A stretch of 64,000 bases of DNA from an uncultured Saprospiraceae bacterium (GTDB taxonomy: Bacteria; Bacteroidota; Bacteroidia; Chitinophagales; Saprospiraceae), in assembly GCA_937951615.1 (NCBI GenBank), contig CALFBH010000075.1:62001-126000 (forward strand). The letters run 5' to 3'. A model generated the notes under the pieces. The model had not been told where the DNA came from and ran no database searches. It was given only the letters and a program-made list of their open reading frames with translations. This document shows positions 43,615 through 53,609 of the stretch, one piece after another; within the stretch, counting starts at the first letter, position 1; each line of letters begins with the position of its first letter. Both the position numbers and the translations under genes were made by a program.

Positions 43615-44535
43615 TCAATTAGGAATTTTAATCTGATACGTTTTCTTAGCCGAATTGGTCAATAAAGAAGCCCGTAACCAGGGATTATAAACTTTCAATA
43701 CTCGGTAAGTCGTGCCATGCTGATGCGCAAAATCTGCCCAGCTTGGTATTGCACCGCTCACTTCTACAATTCGATAATTGAATGGCGGATACAATTCATC
43801 CTGATCCAGATAAAAGCCATAATTATTGGGATTGCTCATGATTTCTTTCAGGGCAATGATACGCGGCACATAACGGGAAGTTTCCTCGTTCATTTCCATG
43901 TTATAATAATCCGTTTCTTTCTGGGAATTTTGAAGTTTGCGTAAACGGGATTTTCCCATATTATAGGAAGCCGCTGCTTCTGCCCAGGTTCCAAATTGAC
44001 CTTTAGCGTTTTTCAAATAACGACAGGCAGCGTGGGTGGCTTTTTCTACATGATAGCGTTCATCCACTTCGCTATTTACGGTCATTCTGTACTCTTTTCC
44101 TGTAGAGGCTAAAAACTGCCAAACTCCTTTTGCGCCAGCAGGAGAAGAAGCGTTCCGCAATCCACTTTCCGCAACAGCGAGGTATTTAATATCATCTGGT
44201 ACACCTTCCTGCGCCAGTATAGGTTCTATAATTGGAAAATAACGATTCGCCAATTTCAAATACTGCAACGTTGCAGAATGACGATAAGAATTGACCATCA
44301 TTTCGCGGTCTATTCGCTCCCTGACGTCGAAGCTGTTGGGAACAGATTCCCCAGCAAAAGTAAGGTTGTCGGAAAGGCGTATCCCTTTCACTACTTGTGG
44401 CAAATTGGACGCTTTTTCAGAACGATACCGTCTTGCATCATCTTCTGCCGATTCACTCTCAATAGTTGAAGTAAAAAACAATAATGCCCCTACGGCAATC
44501 AGCACAATAACAGAAATGGAAATGGAACGAATCAT
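43615..44535 (-). CDS. Lytic murein transglycosylase (SLT domain, MltD-like)
   Basis: 306 residues from the ATG at 44535, giving an N-terminal signal or anchor (MIRSISISVIVLIAVGALLFF). The SLT goose-lysozyme-like domain spans about 95-240, with the catalytic Glu in LAVAESGLRNASSPAGAKGVWQF, then VNSEVDERYHVEKATHAACRYL and EAAASYNMGKSRL. The C-terminal ~60 residues (ADFAHQHGTTYRVLKVYNPWL) resemble a degenerate LysM-like segment. It cleaves peptidoglycan glycan strands with formation of anhydro-muramic ends, in the periplasm. The track's 31 extra residues come from the ATGAATGA repeat. Confidence 0.9.
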   Translation of the reverse strand: MIRSISISVIVLIAVGALLFFTSTIESESAEDDARRYRSEKASNLPQVVKGIRLSDNLTFAGESVPNSFDVRERIDREMMVNSYRHSATLQYLKLANRYFPIIEPILAQEGVPDDIKYLAVAESGLRNASSPAGAKGVWQFLASTGKEYRMTVNSEVDERYHVEKATHAACRYLKNAKGQFGTWAEAAASYNMGKSRLRKLQNSQKETDYYNMEMNEETSRYVPRIIALKEIMSNPNNYGFYLDQDELYPPFNYRIVEVSGAIPSWADFAHQHGTTYRVLKVYNPWLRASLLTNSAKKTYQIKIPN

Positions 44536-44544
44536 ATTTTTATG

Positions 44545-44642
44545 TAAATGAGATGAAATGAATGAATGGGTGAATGAGCGAATTGTTGAATGAGAAAATG
44601 AGTGAATTATGGTCATTCTATCATTCATTCATCTACTCATTG
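44545..44642. repeat. Family E (GAATGAATG...CATTCATTC) inverted word repeat
   Basis: Left words AATGAATGAATGGGTGAATGAG and right words CATTCATTCATCTACTCATT are inverted about GAATTATGGTCATTC. There is no TTTTGC core. Similar words (ATCGTTCATCATTCATCATT at about 45408-45430 and ATGATAAATGATAAATGAAC at about 38309-38330) occur near other starts and stops. It lies in the gap between the DUF2480 and transglycosylase genes. Confidence 0.7.
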
Positions 44643-44643
44643 C

Positions 44644-45165
44644 TTACTTAAGACGAGGTTTTTTGAAAATGGGAACGGTCGAACAAGGTTCACCGTACAT
44701 AATACTTTTTGCATAGGGACGTAATAAGCGCACCAACTCCATATAAGCAGCCACTGGTACAGGCTTATTGCTACATCCTTTTATTACAATACGCTGGTCT
44801 TCATATTGTTTTACATCTATTCCAGACAGGACTTCCAGGTAATACGTTGCATAGAAAGTATCCAGGTTGCCTTGTGTTATGCTTTTCGCAAATGGTTGGG
44901 CATAAGTCGTGATCAGCATAAAGGCCCAAGTCGGCAATATAGCATCCGTTGAGCAATGTATAGCAAGGTGTTTGCCTTCATACTGCTTCCAATCATGTTC
45001 TTTAAGTGCTGTTCTGAATTCTTTTTCTTTCAAAATAAGCTCATGAAACAGATAGTCTTTTATATCAAAAACAATCACCTCCGCTGTTGGAAAGTATTCT
45101 TCCAGATTCAGTGTGATCAAGCCGCTACTAGCTACTCGATTGACTAATGGTTTTTCAGCATTCAT
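44644..45165 (-). CDS. DUF2480-family protein
   Basis: 173 residues from the ATG at 45165 (MNAEKPLVNRVASSGLITLN). It matches the DUF2480 pattern of Bacteroidota throughout: VFDIKDYLFHELILKEKEFR, HDWKQYEGKHLAIHCSTDAILPTWAFML, VIKGCSNKPVPVAAYMEL, SIMYGEPCSTVPIFKKPR. It is a cytoplasmic protein of unknown function and usually a single-copy conserved gene. It is in the same direction as the transglycosylase, 108 bp upstream of it, with a family E repeat between. Confidence 0.9.
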   Translation of the reverse strand: MNAEKPLVNRVASSGLITLNLEEYFPTAEVIVFDIKDYLFHELILKEKEFRTALKEHDWKQYEGKHLAIHCSTDAILPTWAFMLITTYAQPFAKSITQGNLDTFYATYYLEVLSGIDVKQYEDQRIVIKGCSNKPVPVAAYMELVRLLRPYAKSIMYGEPCSTVPIFKKPRLK

Positions 45166-45428
45166 GTATTCTTTATTTAAAATCACATCGCTTTCTTTCG
45201 TATTCTTTCATTTACCATACGGAAAAAGCTAACATTTAGTTGCATCGAAAGTAAAGGTTTGCACCGAAAAGAAAGGCAAAGTAAGCTCTTTTATTATAAA
45301 ATTAACGCAAAACACGTATCTGATATTAAGAATATAATTGACTCGGAAATGGATTGCACATCGGGCATTCTTGAACCTCTAAGTTTGTAAGGCTATCTTC
45401 TTCATCATTTATCGTTCATCATTCATCA

Positions 45429-46064
45429 TTAAATCACTCGTTCTACAAGTTCTAGCAATTCACTTAATATCATCGCTGTTGCTCCCCAGACGACATGTCC
45501 ATTTATATCGTAATAAGGCGTATCTTTTAAAGTCAGACCTTCGCTTACAGTCATGTCTGTCCTTTTGATGGTGGCTGCATCGCGAAGCGTGGATAGCGGT
45601 GCTTCGATCACATGCTGCACTTCTTCAGGGTCAATCTCGTAATTTGGAACGCGCTGCGAATAAGCAACAACAGGATGCACCAGCGAATTACTCACAGGAA
45701 TATACAAAGGCGTCAATTTACCCAAAACCATTACTTCTTCCGGTTGAATGCCAACTTCCTCTTGGGCTTCTCGCAAAGCCGTTGCTATAATATCAGCATC
45801 CTGTGCTTCTACACCTCCGCCTGGAAAACTGACCTGCCCGCTATGTGGCCCACGTTGTGTTCGCAACATCAGGGTTAGAAATATTTCTTCATGTTTGGGA
45901 TAGAACATGGCCAGTACACCAGCTACACGAACATCAGCAGGCGGCGAGGGGTAGGATTCTATCCGCATTTGCCGCGAATAACTGGACATTCTACTTTGCG
46001 CAGCCACTCCTGGCAACGCATTTGCCAACTCTCCTTCTAAGTCACTTGTTATTTTATCAAACAT
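45429..46064 (-). CDS. NUDIX hydrolase, CoA pyrophosphatase (NudL) type
   Basis: 211 residues. The CoA-diphosphatase signature LMLRTQRGPHSGQVSFPGGG flows into the Nudix box GGVEAQDADIIATALREAQEEVGI. It is followed by LGKLTPLYIPVSNSLVHPVV, the UPF0035 region specific to this subfamily. It likely hydrolyses CoA or acyl-CoA to adenosine 3',5'-bisphosphate and phosphopantetheine in the cytoplasm. Monocistronic. An in-frame start further in is possible but not favoured. Confidence 0.88.
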   Translation of the reverse strand: MFDKITSDLEGELANALPGVAAQSRMSSYSRQMRIESYPSPPADVRVAGVLAMFYPKHEEIFLTLMLRTQRGPHSGQVSFPGGGVEAQDADIIATALREAQEEVGIQPEEVMVLGKLTPLYIPVSNSLVHPVVAYSQRVPNYEIDPEEVQHVIEAPLSTLRDAATIKRTDMTVSEGLTLKDTPYYDINGHVVWGATAMILSELLELVERVI

Positions 46065-46341
46065 ATCATTACTAACACAAAAACAAACCCCAAATGTTTT
46101 AGGAACAGGTTAGAATTTTTCATTCTTTATGAAAATAGTATATTTGTGAGGATTAGATATTGGCTGAAATCTAAACTCACCTTTTTGTGTGTAGTGGCAT
46201 TCCTATGTGCTTACGAGATTTCTCAGTTATTCATCATTTTATTTTTAAACCTTTTTGAAGGAATTAATAAGAAATGGGGCATAAATAATATATGAAAATG
46301 TACATTTATTTTGCGTCATTCTAAATCAAACCATTTGAATT

Positions 46342-49300
46342 ATGAAGCACATCAACCTATTACTTTGCTGTCTGGCATTTTGGTGTCTGGGACTACAAGC
46401 AGCTTTTGCAGACGTTACTGCTCCTGTAGCTTCGGGTACTTATACCTGCAACGGAGACGGAACAGTACAATTGACGATGACTGTAACTTACACTTCAACT
46501 ACTTTTGAATGGCTGGACTGTGTGAGCTTTACTTTCCCCACAGGCTGGGACTTTGCAGGAAATCCTGCCGGCGATGCCATCAATGATGTTGGAAGTGCTG
46601 GAAATCTAGCTGCCTTTGGCACAACAGGATTCTGTCCGGGCGGAGATTCTGACCTGAGTGTATTGGGCGGAAGCCCTTATACTTTTATCTTTGACATGAC
46701 ACCTCCTGCAGGCTGGACAGAAGCTGATTGCGCTACTGCCGGAGATGGAGATGCTATTTCTTTTACCTGGGATTATGCTGGCGATGGATATGGAGAAGCA
46801 GGTGCTTCTTCTCCTGGAACTAATGGAGATCCAACGACACAAACGGATTTGACCGATGCTGGCTCAACTATTCCGCCGCCGCCATGTAATGCAGGAACAC
46901 TCGTAAATGCAGGACCTGTTGATGTATGTCCAGGTGACTTTGTTGATTTTGCAGTCACGAATGACACCATTCCCACAGGAGGTGCTTATAATATACAGTT
47001 TGACGATAGCATGGGCGGTACTGGCGGACTAGCTGGAGGATTCACATTGACTGGTGTCACACTCCCTTATAATTTTGATGCTGGAGTGAATGGAGTCATG
47101 GCTGCTAATAATCTGGATAATCTTTTAGGTACATGGGTACTTACAGGTGTTGCACTGGATGATGCTGGATTGGATTGTTCACTTACTACAGGATTTACAA
47201 TAAACTTTTTAGATGTTAGTGACCCTAGTTGTACGGTCATCACGACCTGCGAAGCAGGCGCAGTTACTAATCCTGGACCACTTGATCTTTGCCCTAGTGA
47301 GACGACTATTTTTGAACCTGCCGGAGATACGCTGCCAACAGGCGGAGGATATTTTATACAATTTGCAGAAGGTGCAGGAGCTTCCGGAGGTATTGCTGGT
47401 GGATTTGATTTGACAGGAGTCACGACACCTTATTCTTTTGATGCTACGCTTAATGGCGTTTTACCCGCCAATAATATTCCCGACCTCTCGGGTACATGGA
47501 TTTTGACCGGTTTTATGCTGGATATAAATGGAGCAATTTGTGATTCTACCTCAAATACAATGACGGTAAACTTCCTAGATGCTACAGACCCGCTTTGTAA
47601 TACAATGGCTATGCCTTGTATAGACTGGCTCAACCCTACAGATAGTACAGGCTGGACGAACTTTAATACAAGCTTTGGCGGTGCGCCCTGCGACGATGGA
47701 ACGGGTTGCCCCTTTAATGAATTGACCGCTTTTGAAGTCTGGGCTTCCGAAGCTTATGCGATGGATAATGTCGTGATGGGCGGAACTTATACATTTTCTG
47801 CCTGCAACAGCACAGCAGGAGCAGGTATGGGCGGACAAGCCTGGGCACTTGAATTTACCATCATTTCTCCAAGTGGAAATGTGGATGCATTTGGGCTAGA
47901 CATGGGCTCAACTTGTGAACTGACTTGGACAGCCTCAGAATCCGGTTCTTATGTAATTGTAGTAACGGAAGCTGGTGCTTGTGGAACAACAACTAATACA
48001 GCTGTGAATAATGGTTTCCCTGCAATAACGTGTAACAGCAGTCCTGAAACAGCCTGCCCCGCCGCACCAGCCAATGATGATTGCGCCAATGCAATAGCTT
48101 TAACACTTGATGTACCTACATCAGGCACAAACATTAGTGCAACGGTCAGTCAGGCAGAATTTGACGCGATAAGCCAAGTGGGTATTCTTGCTATTTGTAG
48201 TCCACCAGATGGGTTCTCTATTGAAAATCCGGTTTGGTTTAGCTTTACAGCAAATAACACAGGCAATCATACTGTCGCACTCACCAATGTGAATTGTGCG
48301 CAGTCGATGGCGATTTATCCAGTAGGGGATATTGATTGTACCGATATTAATAACAGTACCCTTGATGGCCCTGACGCGGTTTGTATTGCGCTTGGCGTAG
48401 GTGGCGACTCTACCGTTGTTTCCCTGCCTGCTGGCGATTATTATATCGTGATAGACGGTGCAGGTGGTGCAGCTTGTGATTTTGACCTTGAAGTATTTGA
48501 AGGACCAACCTGTTTAGAGCCATCAGACCTAACAGCATTAATTAATATAGATGGTATGTCTGCTGATTTATCATGGACATCGGCAGTTAGTACTTTTAAT
48601 GTAGAATGGGGCGCGACTGGTTTTGCACAAGGCAGTGGCACACAGCTAGTCGCAGGTAATCCTTATATGCTGACAGGACTTATGCCTTCCACGACTTATG
48701 ATTATTATGTACAGGCCGATTGTGGAGCAGATGGATTGAGCAACTGGATCGGGCCATTTACATTCACTACTGCACCTGCTGCGCCAATCTGTGGTGGTGG
48801 TTTCTTGGATACAGGTGGACAGGCAGGTGATTATTCCAATAGTGAAAATAGCACTTATACGATATGCCCAGATAATGCAGGTGATGCAGTTATGGTCGAT
48901 TTCATTTCCATAGCGATTGAATCGGCTGCTAGTGCTGGCTCAGATGGTACAGGTTGCTGGGATTATCTCTCCATTTATGACGGAGCAGATGCTACTGCGA
49001 CTTTCCTCGGCGATTTTTGTACAACACCTGATGCATCAGGCACAGGTATGGCTTTGTCGGCAGGTGATGGATTTACTTCTACTGACCCAAGTGGTTGTCT
49101 GACTTTTGTGTTCAACTCAGATGCCTCTGTGACGCAGGCGGGCTGGGAAGCCAATGTGACTTGCGCTCCCCAAAACCCATGTCCTGCTCCTGTAGCCGGT
49201 ACAGCGATTAATATGACCGATTCTTCCGCTGATTTGACCTGGACTTCTACGGAGACTGTATTTAATGTGGAATGGGATACCGCTGGATTTGCACAAGGCA

Positions 49301-52299
49301 CAGGAATAATGGCAAACGGCGTAGGCAATCCATACAGCTTGACAGGACTATCGTCCGAAACGACTTACGAATATTATGTATGTGCAGTATGCCCGGATAT
49401 GGGAACTGGTGCAATGACCGAAAACCTGATTATCACAGGAACTTATGACGGACCACTATCTGGTGGCACACCTAAAGGGGTCGAATTATATGCGATTGAT
49501 GATATTGCTGACCTGAGTTTATATGGTATCAGTTCTGCTAATAATGGAACGGGACCTACAATGACACCGGAATATACTTTCCCGGCGAATAGTGTAGCAG
49601 CAGGAACATTTATTTATATTACAACAGACTCCACTTCTTTTGCAGACTTCTTTGGCTTTAATGCCGATTTGATAGACGGTTCTATGTCTATCAATGGTGA
49701 TGATGCCATAGAATTATATTATAACGGTGCAGTAATTGATGTCTTTGGAGATGTCAATATGGACGGAACAGGAGAAGCCTGGGAACACTTAGATGGCTGG
49801 GCTTATCGCAATAACGGACAAGTCACAAATGGCGGTACTTTTGATGCAAATAACTGGACTTACAGTGGCATCAATCAACTGGAAGGTGGCATGACAAATG
49901 CAACGACAACAGTGCCATTCCCACTGGGCAGTTATACGGCTCCAACAGGCGGCGGAACAACGACTTCCGATTGTGCTGGGCCATTTACATTTACGACGTC
50001 CTTCCCCACACCAAGTTGCTCAAGTGGTGTCTTTTATGATAATGGAGGTACACTGAATAATTATGCCAATAATTCAAGCGACTCTATCACGATTTGCCCA
50101 GATAATCCAGGCGATTTAGTGACGGTTTCCTTTAGTCTTGTAGATATTGAATCGGCTGCTTCTGCTGGTGCAGATGGCACAGGTTGCTGGGATTATCTCT
50201 CTGTTTATGACGGAGCAGGTACGGCTGCCGGTTTCTTAGGGGATTATTGTACTAGTCCGGATGCTTCTGGTACAGGACTGGCACTGGCAGCGGGCGATGG
50301 GTTTTCTTCTAGCGATGCAAGTGGTTGTCTGACTTTTGTGTTCAACTCAGATGCTTCTGTGGCACTGGTAGGTTGGGAGGCAACAGTAAGCTGCGCTCCT
50401 CCTCCATGTCCATCAGACCTCGGACTATCTGCTGCCACAACGGGCGAATCTAGTGCAGGTGCAAATGATGGAAGCATTGATCTTACTGTTGCCGGAGCAG
50501 GTACAGCACCTTATACTTATCAGTGGGATAATGGAGCAACAACAGAAGACCTGACAGGTGTAGTCGCAGGCACATATTGTGTTACGGTGACCGATGCAAT
50601 AGGTTGTACAGATAATGCCTGCTATGCAGTCGAGAGCTTATGTTCTGCTAACTGGACTTACGCTGCCATTGTAGAATATGAAAGCGGATTTAGTGCCGCA
50701 GATGGTAGTATTGATTTCAGCATATTTGGCGGCACAGCCCCTTATATCTATTCCTGGAGTAATGGAGAAACGACTGAAGACTTAGCAGGGCTATCTGGCA
50801 ATACAACATATACCGTCGAAGTAACAGATGCCACAGGCTGTATGATTACTTATGATGTATTTGTAGGCACTGATTGCGCGCCTGATTTTGCGATTACCGG
50901 AGTAGTGACAGATATGGAATTTGGTTTGATGAATGGAGCTGTTGACCTTACTGTCAATTCTGGAAACCCACCATTTACGTATAGCTGGAGTAATGGAGCA
51001 ACAAGTGAAGACATTAGCGGACTAATCCCTGGAATCTATTCAGTAACTGTTGTAGACGCAGCAGGTTGTACAGATAGTTTCACAGGTACAGTTAATGGAA
51101 TTTGTTCGCCAAACTTATCGCTTTCTACCAATGTTACAGATGAAACTTTCCTTGGACAAAATGACGGGACAGTGGACTTAGTCGTTGGAGCAGGCCTCGC
51201 ACCATTCACTTATCTATGGAATACTGGAGCAAATACACAAGACCTCTCAGGACTTGGAGCAGGTACTTATTGTGTGACGGTGACGGACGCAATGGGTTGT
51301 ACAGGCGCAATTTGCGCGACTGTAGCGGCAGGTTGTAATCCTTCGCTTATCGCTAATATTGATGTAACAGATGAAAGTGTAGTTGGAGTTAATGATGGTT
51401 CAATTGACTTGTCTGTATTTGGGGGCAACCCAATTTATACCTATACTTGGGACAATGGTGCAACAACAGCCGACCTCAGCGGACTAGCAGGCGGAATATA
51501 TTGTGTTACTGTAACAGATGGTTCAGGTTGTACAGAAACAGCTTGCGCTACTGTCAATACGATTTGTGCAGGCAGCATTACGCTAAATGCTGTGGTGACT
51601 GATGAAAGTCAGATGACCTTAAATGATGGAGCGATAGACCTTGAGCTTACAGGCGGTACAGCACCTTACACCTATTTGTGGGATAATGGACAAACAAGTC
51701 AGGATTTAATCGGACTCGCGCCGGGTGAATACTGTGTGGTCGTGACCGATGCTTTGGCTTGTACAGGTAATGCTTGCTATACTGTAGGTGTGGGTTGTCC
51801 GTTTAACCTGATTACTGCTGTACAAATTACAGATGCCCTTGGTGGCAATAATGGTTCTATAGACCTAAGTGTCGGCAATGGTACTGCGCCATACAGTTTT
51901 GTCTGGGACAATGGCGACATGACTGAAGACATCAGTGCCTTAGGTTCCGGAAATTATAGCGTAACGGTAACAGATGCCAATGGATGTCAGGATGCTGCTA
52001 TTTATATGGTAGATGGTGTTATTGCGATAAGCGATATAGCTACGCTCACCGATATACAACTGTTTCCGAATCCAGCCAATCAACAAGCTCAACTGACATT
52101 GGCATTTAGTAAGTCAGCAGAAGTACAGGTAGAAGTCATAGATATTATTGGTCAGGTATTGAAGCAATATCAGTATGAAAATACGATGTTGATACAACAA
52201 ACTTTCGACCTCAGTCGATATGCTGAAGGTATCTATTTGATTAGAATCCGTGTAGATGGTCAGCAATTGACTAAGCGATTGGTGGTGCGGAAGTATTAA
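46342..52299 (+). CDS. Giant T9SS cargo: SprB-repeat, CUB-like, fibronectin III and lamin-tail-like adhesin
   Basis: 1985 residues. Signal peptide MKHINLLLCCLAFWCLGLQA. Two related ~110-residue N-terminal modules (DVCPGDFVDF... and DLCPSETTIF...) come next. After a pre-peptidase-like region, fibronectin III-like segments (LSWTSAVSTFNVEWGATGF, DLTWTSTETVFNVEWDTAGF) alternate with two CUB-like modules (CWDYLSIYDGADAT, CWDYLSVYDGAGTA). A lamin-tail-like segment (GVELYAIDDIADLSLYGISS) separates the CUB modules. Seven SprB-like ~75-residue repeats follow (APYTYQWDNGATTEDLTG). A type A sorting domain ends it (LFPNPANQQAQLTL...LTKRLVVRKY). This is a cell-surface adhesin or filament. A strong terminator follows, so it is monocistronic. 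The binding target is unknown. Confidence 0.93.
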   Translation: MKHINLLLCCLAFWCLGLQAAFADVTAPVASGTYTCNGDGTVQLTMTVTYTSTTFEWLDCVSFTFPTGWDFAGNPAGDAINDVGSAGNLAAFGTTGFCPGGDSDLSVLGGSPYTFIFDMTPPAGWTEADCATAGDGDAISFTWDYAGDGYGEAGASSPGTNGDPTTQTDLTDAGSTIPPPPCNAGTLVNAGPVDVCPGDFVDFAVTNDTIPTGGAYNIQFDDSMGGTGGLAGGFTLTGVTLPYNFDAGVNGVMAANNLDNLLGTWVLTGVALDDAGLDCSLTTGFTINFLDVSDPSCTVITTCEAGAVTNPGPLDLCPSETTIFEPAGDTLPTGGGYFIQFAEGAGASGGIAGGFDLTGVTTPYSFDATLNGVLPANNIPDLSGTWILTGFMLDINGAICDSTSNTMTVNFLDATDPLCNTMAMPCIDWLNPTDSTGWTNFNTSFGGAPCDDGTGCPFNELTAFEVWASEAYAMDNVVMGGTYTFSACNSTAGAGMGGQAWALEFTIISPSGNVDAFGLDMGSTCELTWTASESGSYVIVVTEAGACGTTTNTAVNNGFPAITCNSSPETACPAAPANDDCANAIALTLDVPTSGTNISATVSQAEFDAISQVGILAICSPPDGFSIENPVWFSFTANNTGNHTVALTNVNCAQSMAIYPVGDIDCTDINNSTLDGPDAVCIALGVGGDSTVVSLPAGDYYIVIDGAGGAACDFDLEVFEGPTCLEPSDLTALINIDGMSADLSWTSAVSTFNVEWGATGFAQGSGTQLVAGNPYMLTGLMPSTTYDYYVQADCGADGLSNWIGPFTFTTAPAAPICGGGFLDTGGQAGDYSNSENSTYTICPDNAGDAVMVDFISIAIESAASAGSDGTGCWDYLSIYDGADATATFLGDFCTTPDASGTGMALSAGDGFTSTDPSGCLTFVFNSDASVTQAGWEANVTCAPQNPCPAPVAGTAINMTDSSADLTWTSTETVFNVEWDTAGFAQGTGIMANGVGNPYSLTGLSSETTYEYYVCAVCPDMGTGAMTENLIITGTYDGPLSGGTPKGVELYAIDDIADLSLYGISSANNGTGPTMTPEYTFPANSVAAGTFIYITTDSTSFADFFGFNADLIDGSMSINGDDAIELYYNGAVIDVFGDVNMDGTGEAWEHLDGWAYRNNGQVTNGGTFDANNWTYSGINQLEGGMTNATTTVPFPLGSYTAPTGGGTTTSDCAGPFTFTTSFPTPSCSSGVFYDNGGTLNNYANNSSDSITICPDNPGDLVTVSFSLVDIESAASAGADGTGCWDYLSVYDGAGTAAGFLGDYCTSPDASGTGLALAAGDGFSSSDASGCLTFVFNSDASVALVGWEATVSCAPPPCPSDLGLSAATTGESSAGANDGSIDLTVAGAGTAPYTYQWDNGATTEDLTGVVAGTYCVTVTDAIGCTDNACYAVESLCSANWTYAAIVEYESGFSAADGSIDFSIFGGTAPYIYSWSNGETTEDLAGLSGNTTYTVEVTDATGCMITYDVFVGTDCAPDFAITGVVTDMEFGLMNGAVDLTVNSGNPPFTYSWSNGATSEDISGLIPGIYSVTVVDAAGCTDSFTGTVNGICSPNLSLSTNVTDETFLGQNDGTVDLVVGAGLAPFTYLWNTGANTQDLSGLGAGTYCVTVTDAMGCTGAICATVAAGCNPSLIANIDVTDESVVGVNDGSIDLSVFGGNPIYTYTWDNGATTADLSGLAGGIYCVTVTDGSGCTETACATVNTICAGSITLNAVVTDESQMTLNDGAIDLELTGGTAPYTYLWDNGQTSQDLIGLAPGEYCVVVTDALACTGNACYTVGVGCPFNLITAVQITDALGGNNGSIDLSVGNGTAPYSFVWDNGDMTEDISALGSGNYSVTVTDANGCQDAAIYMVDGVIAISDIATLTDIQLFPNPANQQAQLTLAFSKSAEVQVEVIDIIGQVLKQYQYENTMLIQQTFDLSRYAEGIYLIRIRVDGQQLTKRLVVRKY

Positions 52300-52348
52300 T
52301 TTTATAGGAGAGACCCATGCCTTTTGGCATTGTGAGAAGAGGGAGATA

Positions 52349-52390
52349 AAAAGAGGGAGTTGGAAAATTTGTTTTCCGACTCCCTCTTTT
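52349..52390 (+). terminator. Rho-independent terminator of the giant cargo gene
   Basis: AAAAGAGGGAGT-T-GGAAAA / TTTTCC-G-ACTCCCTCTTTT with a 4-base loop, an 18-bp stem with one internal mismatch, ending in TTTT. It could act in both directions. Confidence 0.9.
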
Positions 52391-52452
52391 ATTTTTGACT
52401 GTTTATTTTTGATCGCGAAACAGTTGGCATACTTCAAATAACGAACATGCTC

Positions 52453-52656
52453 TTATTCGCTGACGGCTTTATATTTTCGAATATATACTCCCCTAAAGAT
52501 TATAATGAAACAGATGCAATATGGGAGAAATTTAGATAAACTATTTCCTCCGAAACATCCTGCTACAATAAAAAGTGGGCTTATAAGTTGTACTATTAAG
52601 CCTAATATACCAATAACAATCATTACGTTTCCTAGAAGTCTTTTTTCGGCATCCAT
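52453..52656 (-). CDS. Small two-helix membrane protein, unknown
   Basis: 67 residues. Two hydrophobic helices (VMIVIGILGLIVQLISPLFIVAG and FLPYCICFIIIFRGVYI) are separated by a short loop. It lies 14 bp after the MORN gene on the same strand, so it is probably co-transcribed. No family recognised, and the short length lowers confidence. Confidence 0.55.
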   Translation of the reverse strand: MDAEKRLLGNVMIVIGILGLIVQLISPLFIVAGCFGGNSLSKFLPYCICFIIIFRGVYIRKYKAVSE

Positions 52657-52670
52657 GTTCTTGTAATTAT

Positions 52671-53435
52671 TTAATTATGCAAAATCAACTCCCATTCTCC
52701 GGGTTCATTGATTTTAAAATCAAAATATACGGTATAAGTTGAGGTGCGGAGTTTATTTTCAGTCGTATAAACAATACTTCCTTGAAAGGGGAAATCGAGA
52801 TTTTCCCAGCCTCTTGCATTTTGCTGTAAAGCCAGTTCATTGCCGCTACTCCATTGAAAACGATAATTTGTCACCGTAATATTAGGCATTCCATTTTGCA
52901 TGATTTTGATGGTCAGGCGATTTGCATTGCTTTTACCATCTCCTACTTTATTCAGGGTATATCGTTCTATGCTTCTTCGGTTGGTCACGACATAGGGTTT
53001 TTTGGGCTTAGGTCCGATGTATTCGCCTTCTTTCCAGACACCTTCATATAAGGTGTCTTTTTCTGGGGATTTCAGGTGGAATGCTCCTTCTCCATCTCTA
53101 AGGTCTTCCTTCCAGCCACCTGTATAAATGCTGCCATCTTCGTCGGTAAAAGTACCTTTTCCATGTCGTTCGCCTTCTTTCCATTCTCCTTCATAGATGC
53201 CGCCTTCCGTGTAGGTGTATGTGCCGCGTCCATGTGGCAAACCTTTTCGAAAATTGCCTTTATAACTATCCGTTCCTTTGGCTACGCCTTTTCCATGTGC
53301 AAGTCCTTTTTTGCAGGCACCGGCGTAAAATTTATCTATTCCGTCATATAAAACTTTGCAATCTTGTCCGTAAGTGCTGTTGCTAAAAAGCAAATAAAAA
53401 AAGCAGATACAGGTGGTTATAGCGTATTTTTTCAT
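52671..53435 (-). CDS. Secreted MORN-repeat protein
   Basis: 254 residues. Signal peptide MKKYAITTCICFFYLLFSNSTYG. About five MORN repeats (GKGVAKGTDSYKGNFRKGLP, HGRGTYTYTEGGIYEGEWKE, GKGTFTDEDGSIYTGGWKED) occupy residues 30-150. The last ~100 residues form a beta-rich domain (LTIKIMQNGMPNITVTNYRF) of no known family. The MORN part resembles that of the caspase protein at 24420. It probably sits at the cell surface or in the periplasm. Function unknown. Confidence 0.85.
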   Translation of the reverse strand: MKKYAITTCICFFYLLFSNSTYGQDCKVLYDGIDKFYAGACKKGLAHGKGVAKGTDSYKGNFRKGLPHGRGTYTYTEGGIYEGEWKEGERHGKGTFTDEDGSIYTGGWKEDLRDGEGAFHLKSPEKDTLYEGVWKEGEYIGPKPKKPYVVTNRRSIERYTLNKVGDGKSNANRLTIKIMQNGMPNITVTNYRFQWSSGNELALQQNARGWENLDFPFQGSIVYTTENKLRTSTYTVYFDFKINEPGEWELILHN

Positions 53436-53609
53436 TCTTTAATATTTTTTGTATCGTTTGGAAATAAATGGGGGCTATGGTAAAAAACAAGTTTATTTGA
53501 GGGTGTAAATAATTAGGGGCAATCTAATATGTTAAGCAATTTTTTTGTTTGTTCTGTGGGGTGTTTTTCTATTTCTATACCTTCTGCAAAATTTTAAATA
53601 GATAATCCC

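Noticed and set aside
46606-50477. Antisense ORFs inside the giant cargo gene
   Set aside because: They are shadows of a Gly/Thr/Asp-rich repetitive gene with a signal peptide and sorting domain on the plus strand.
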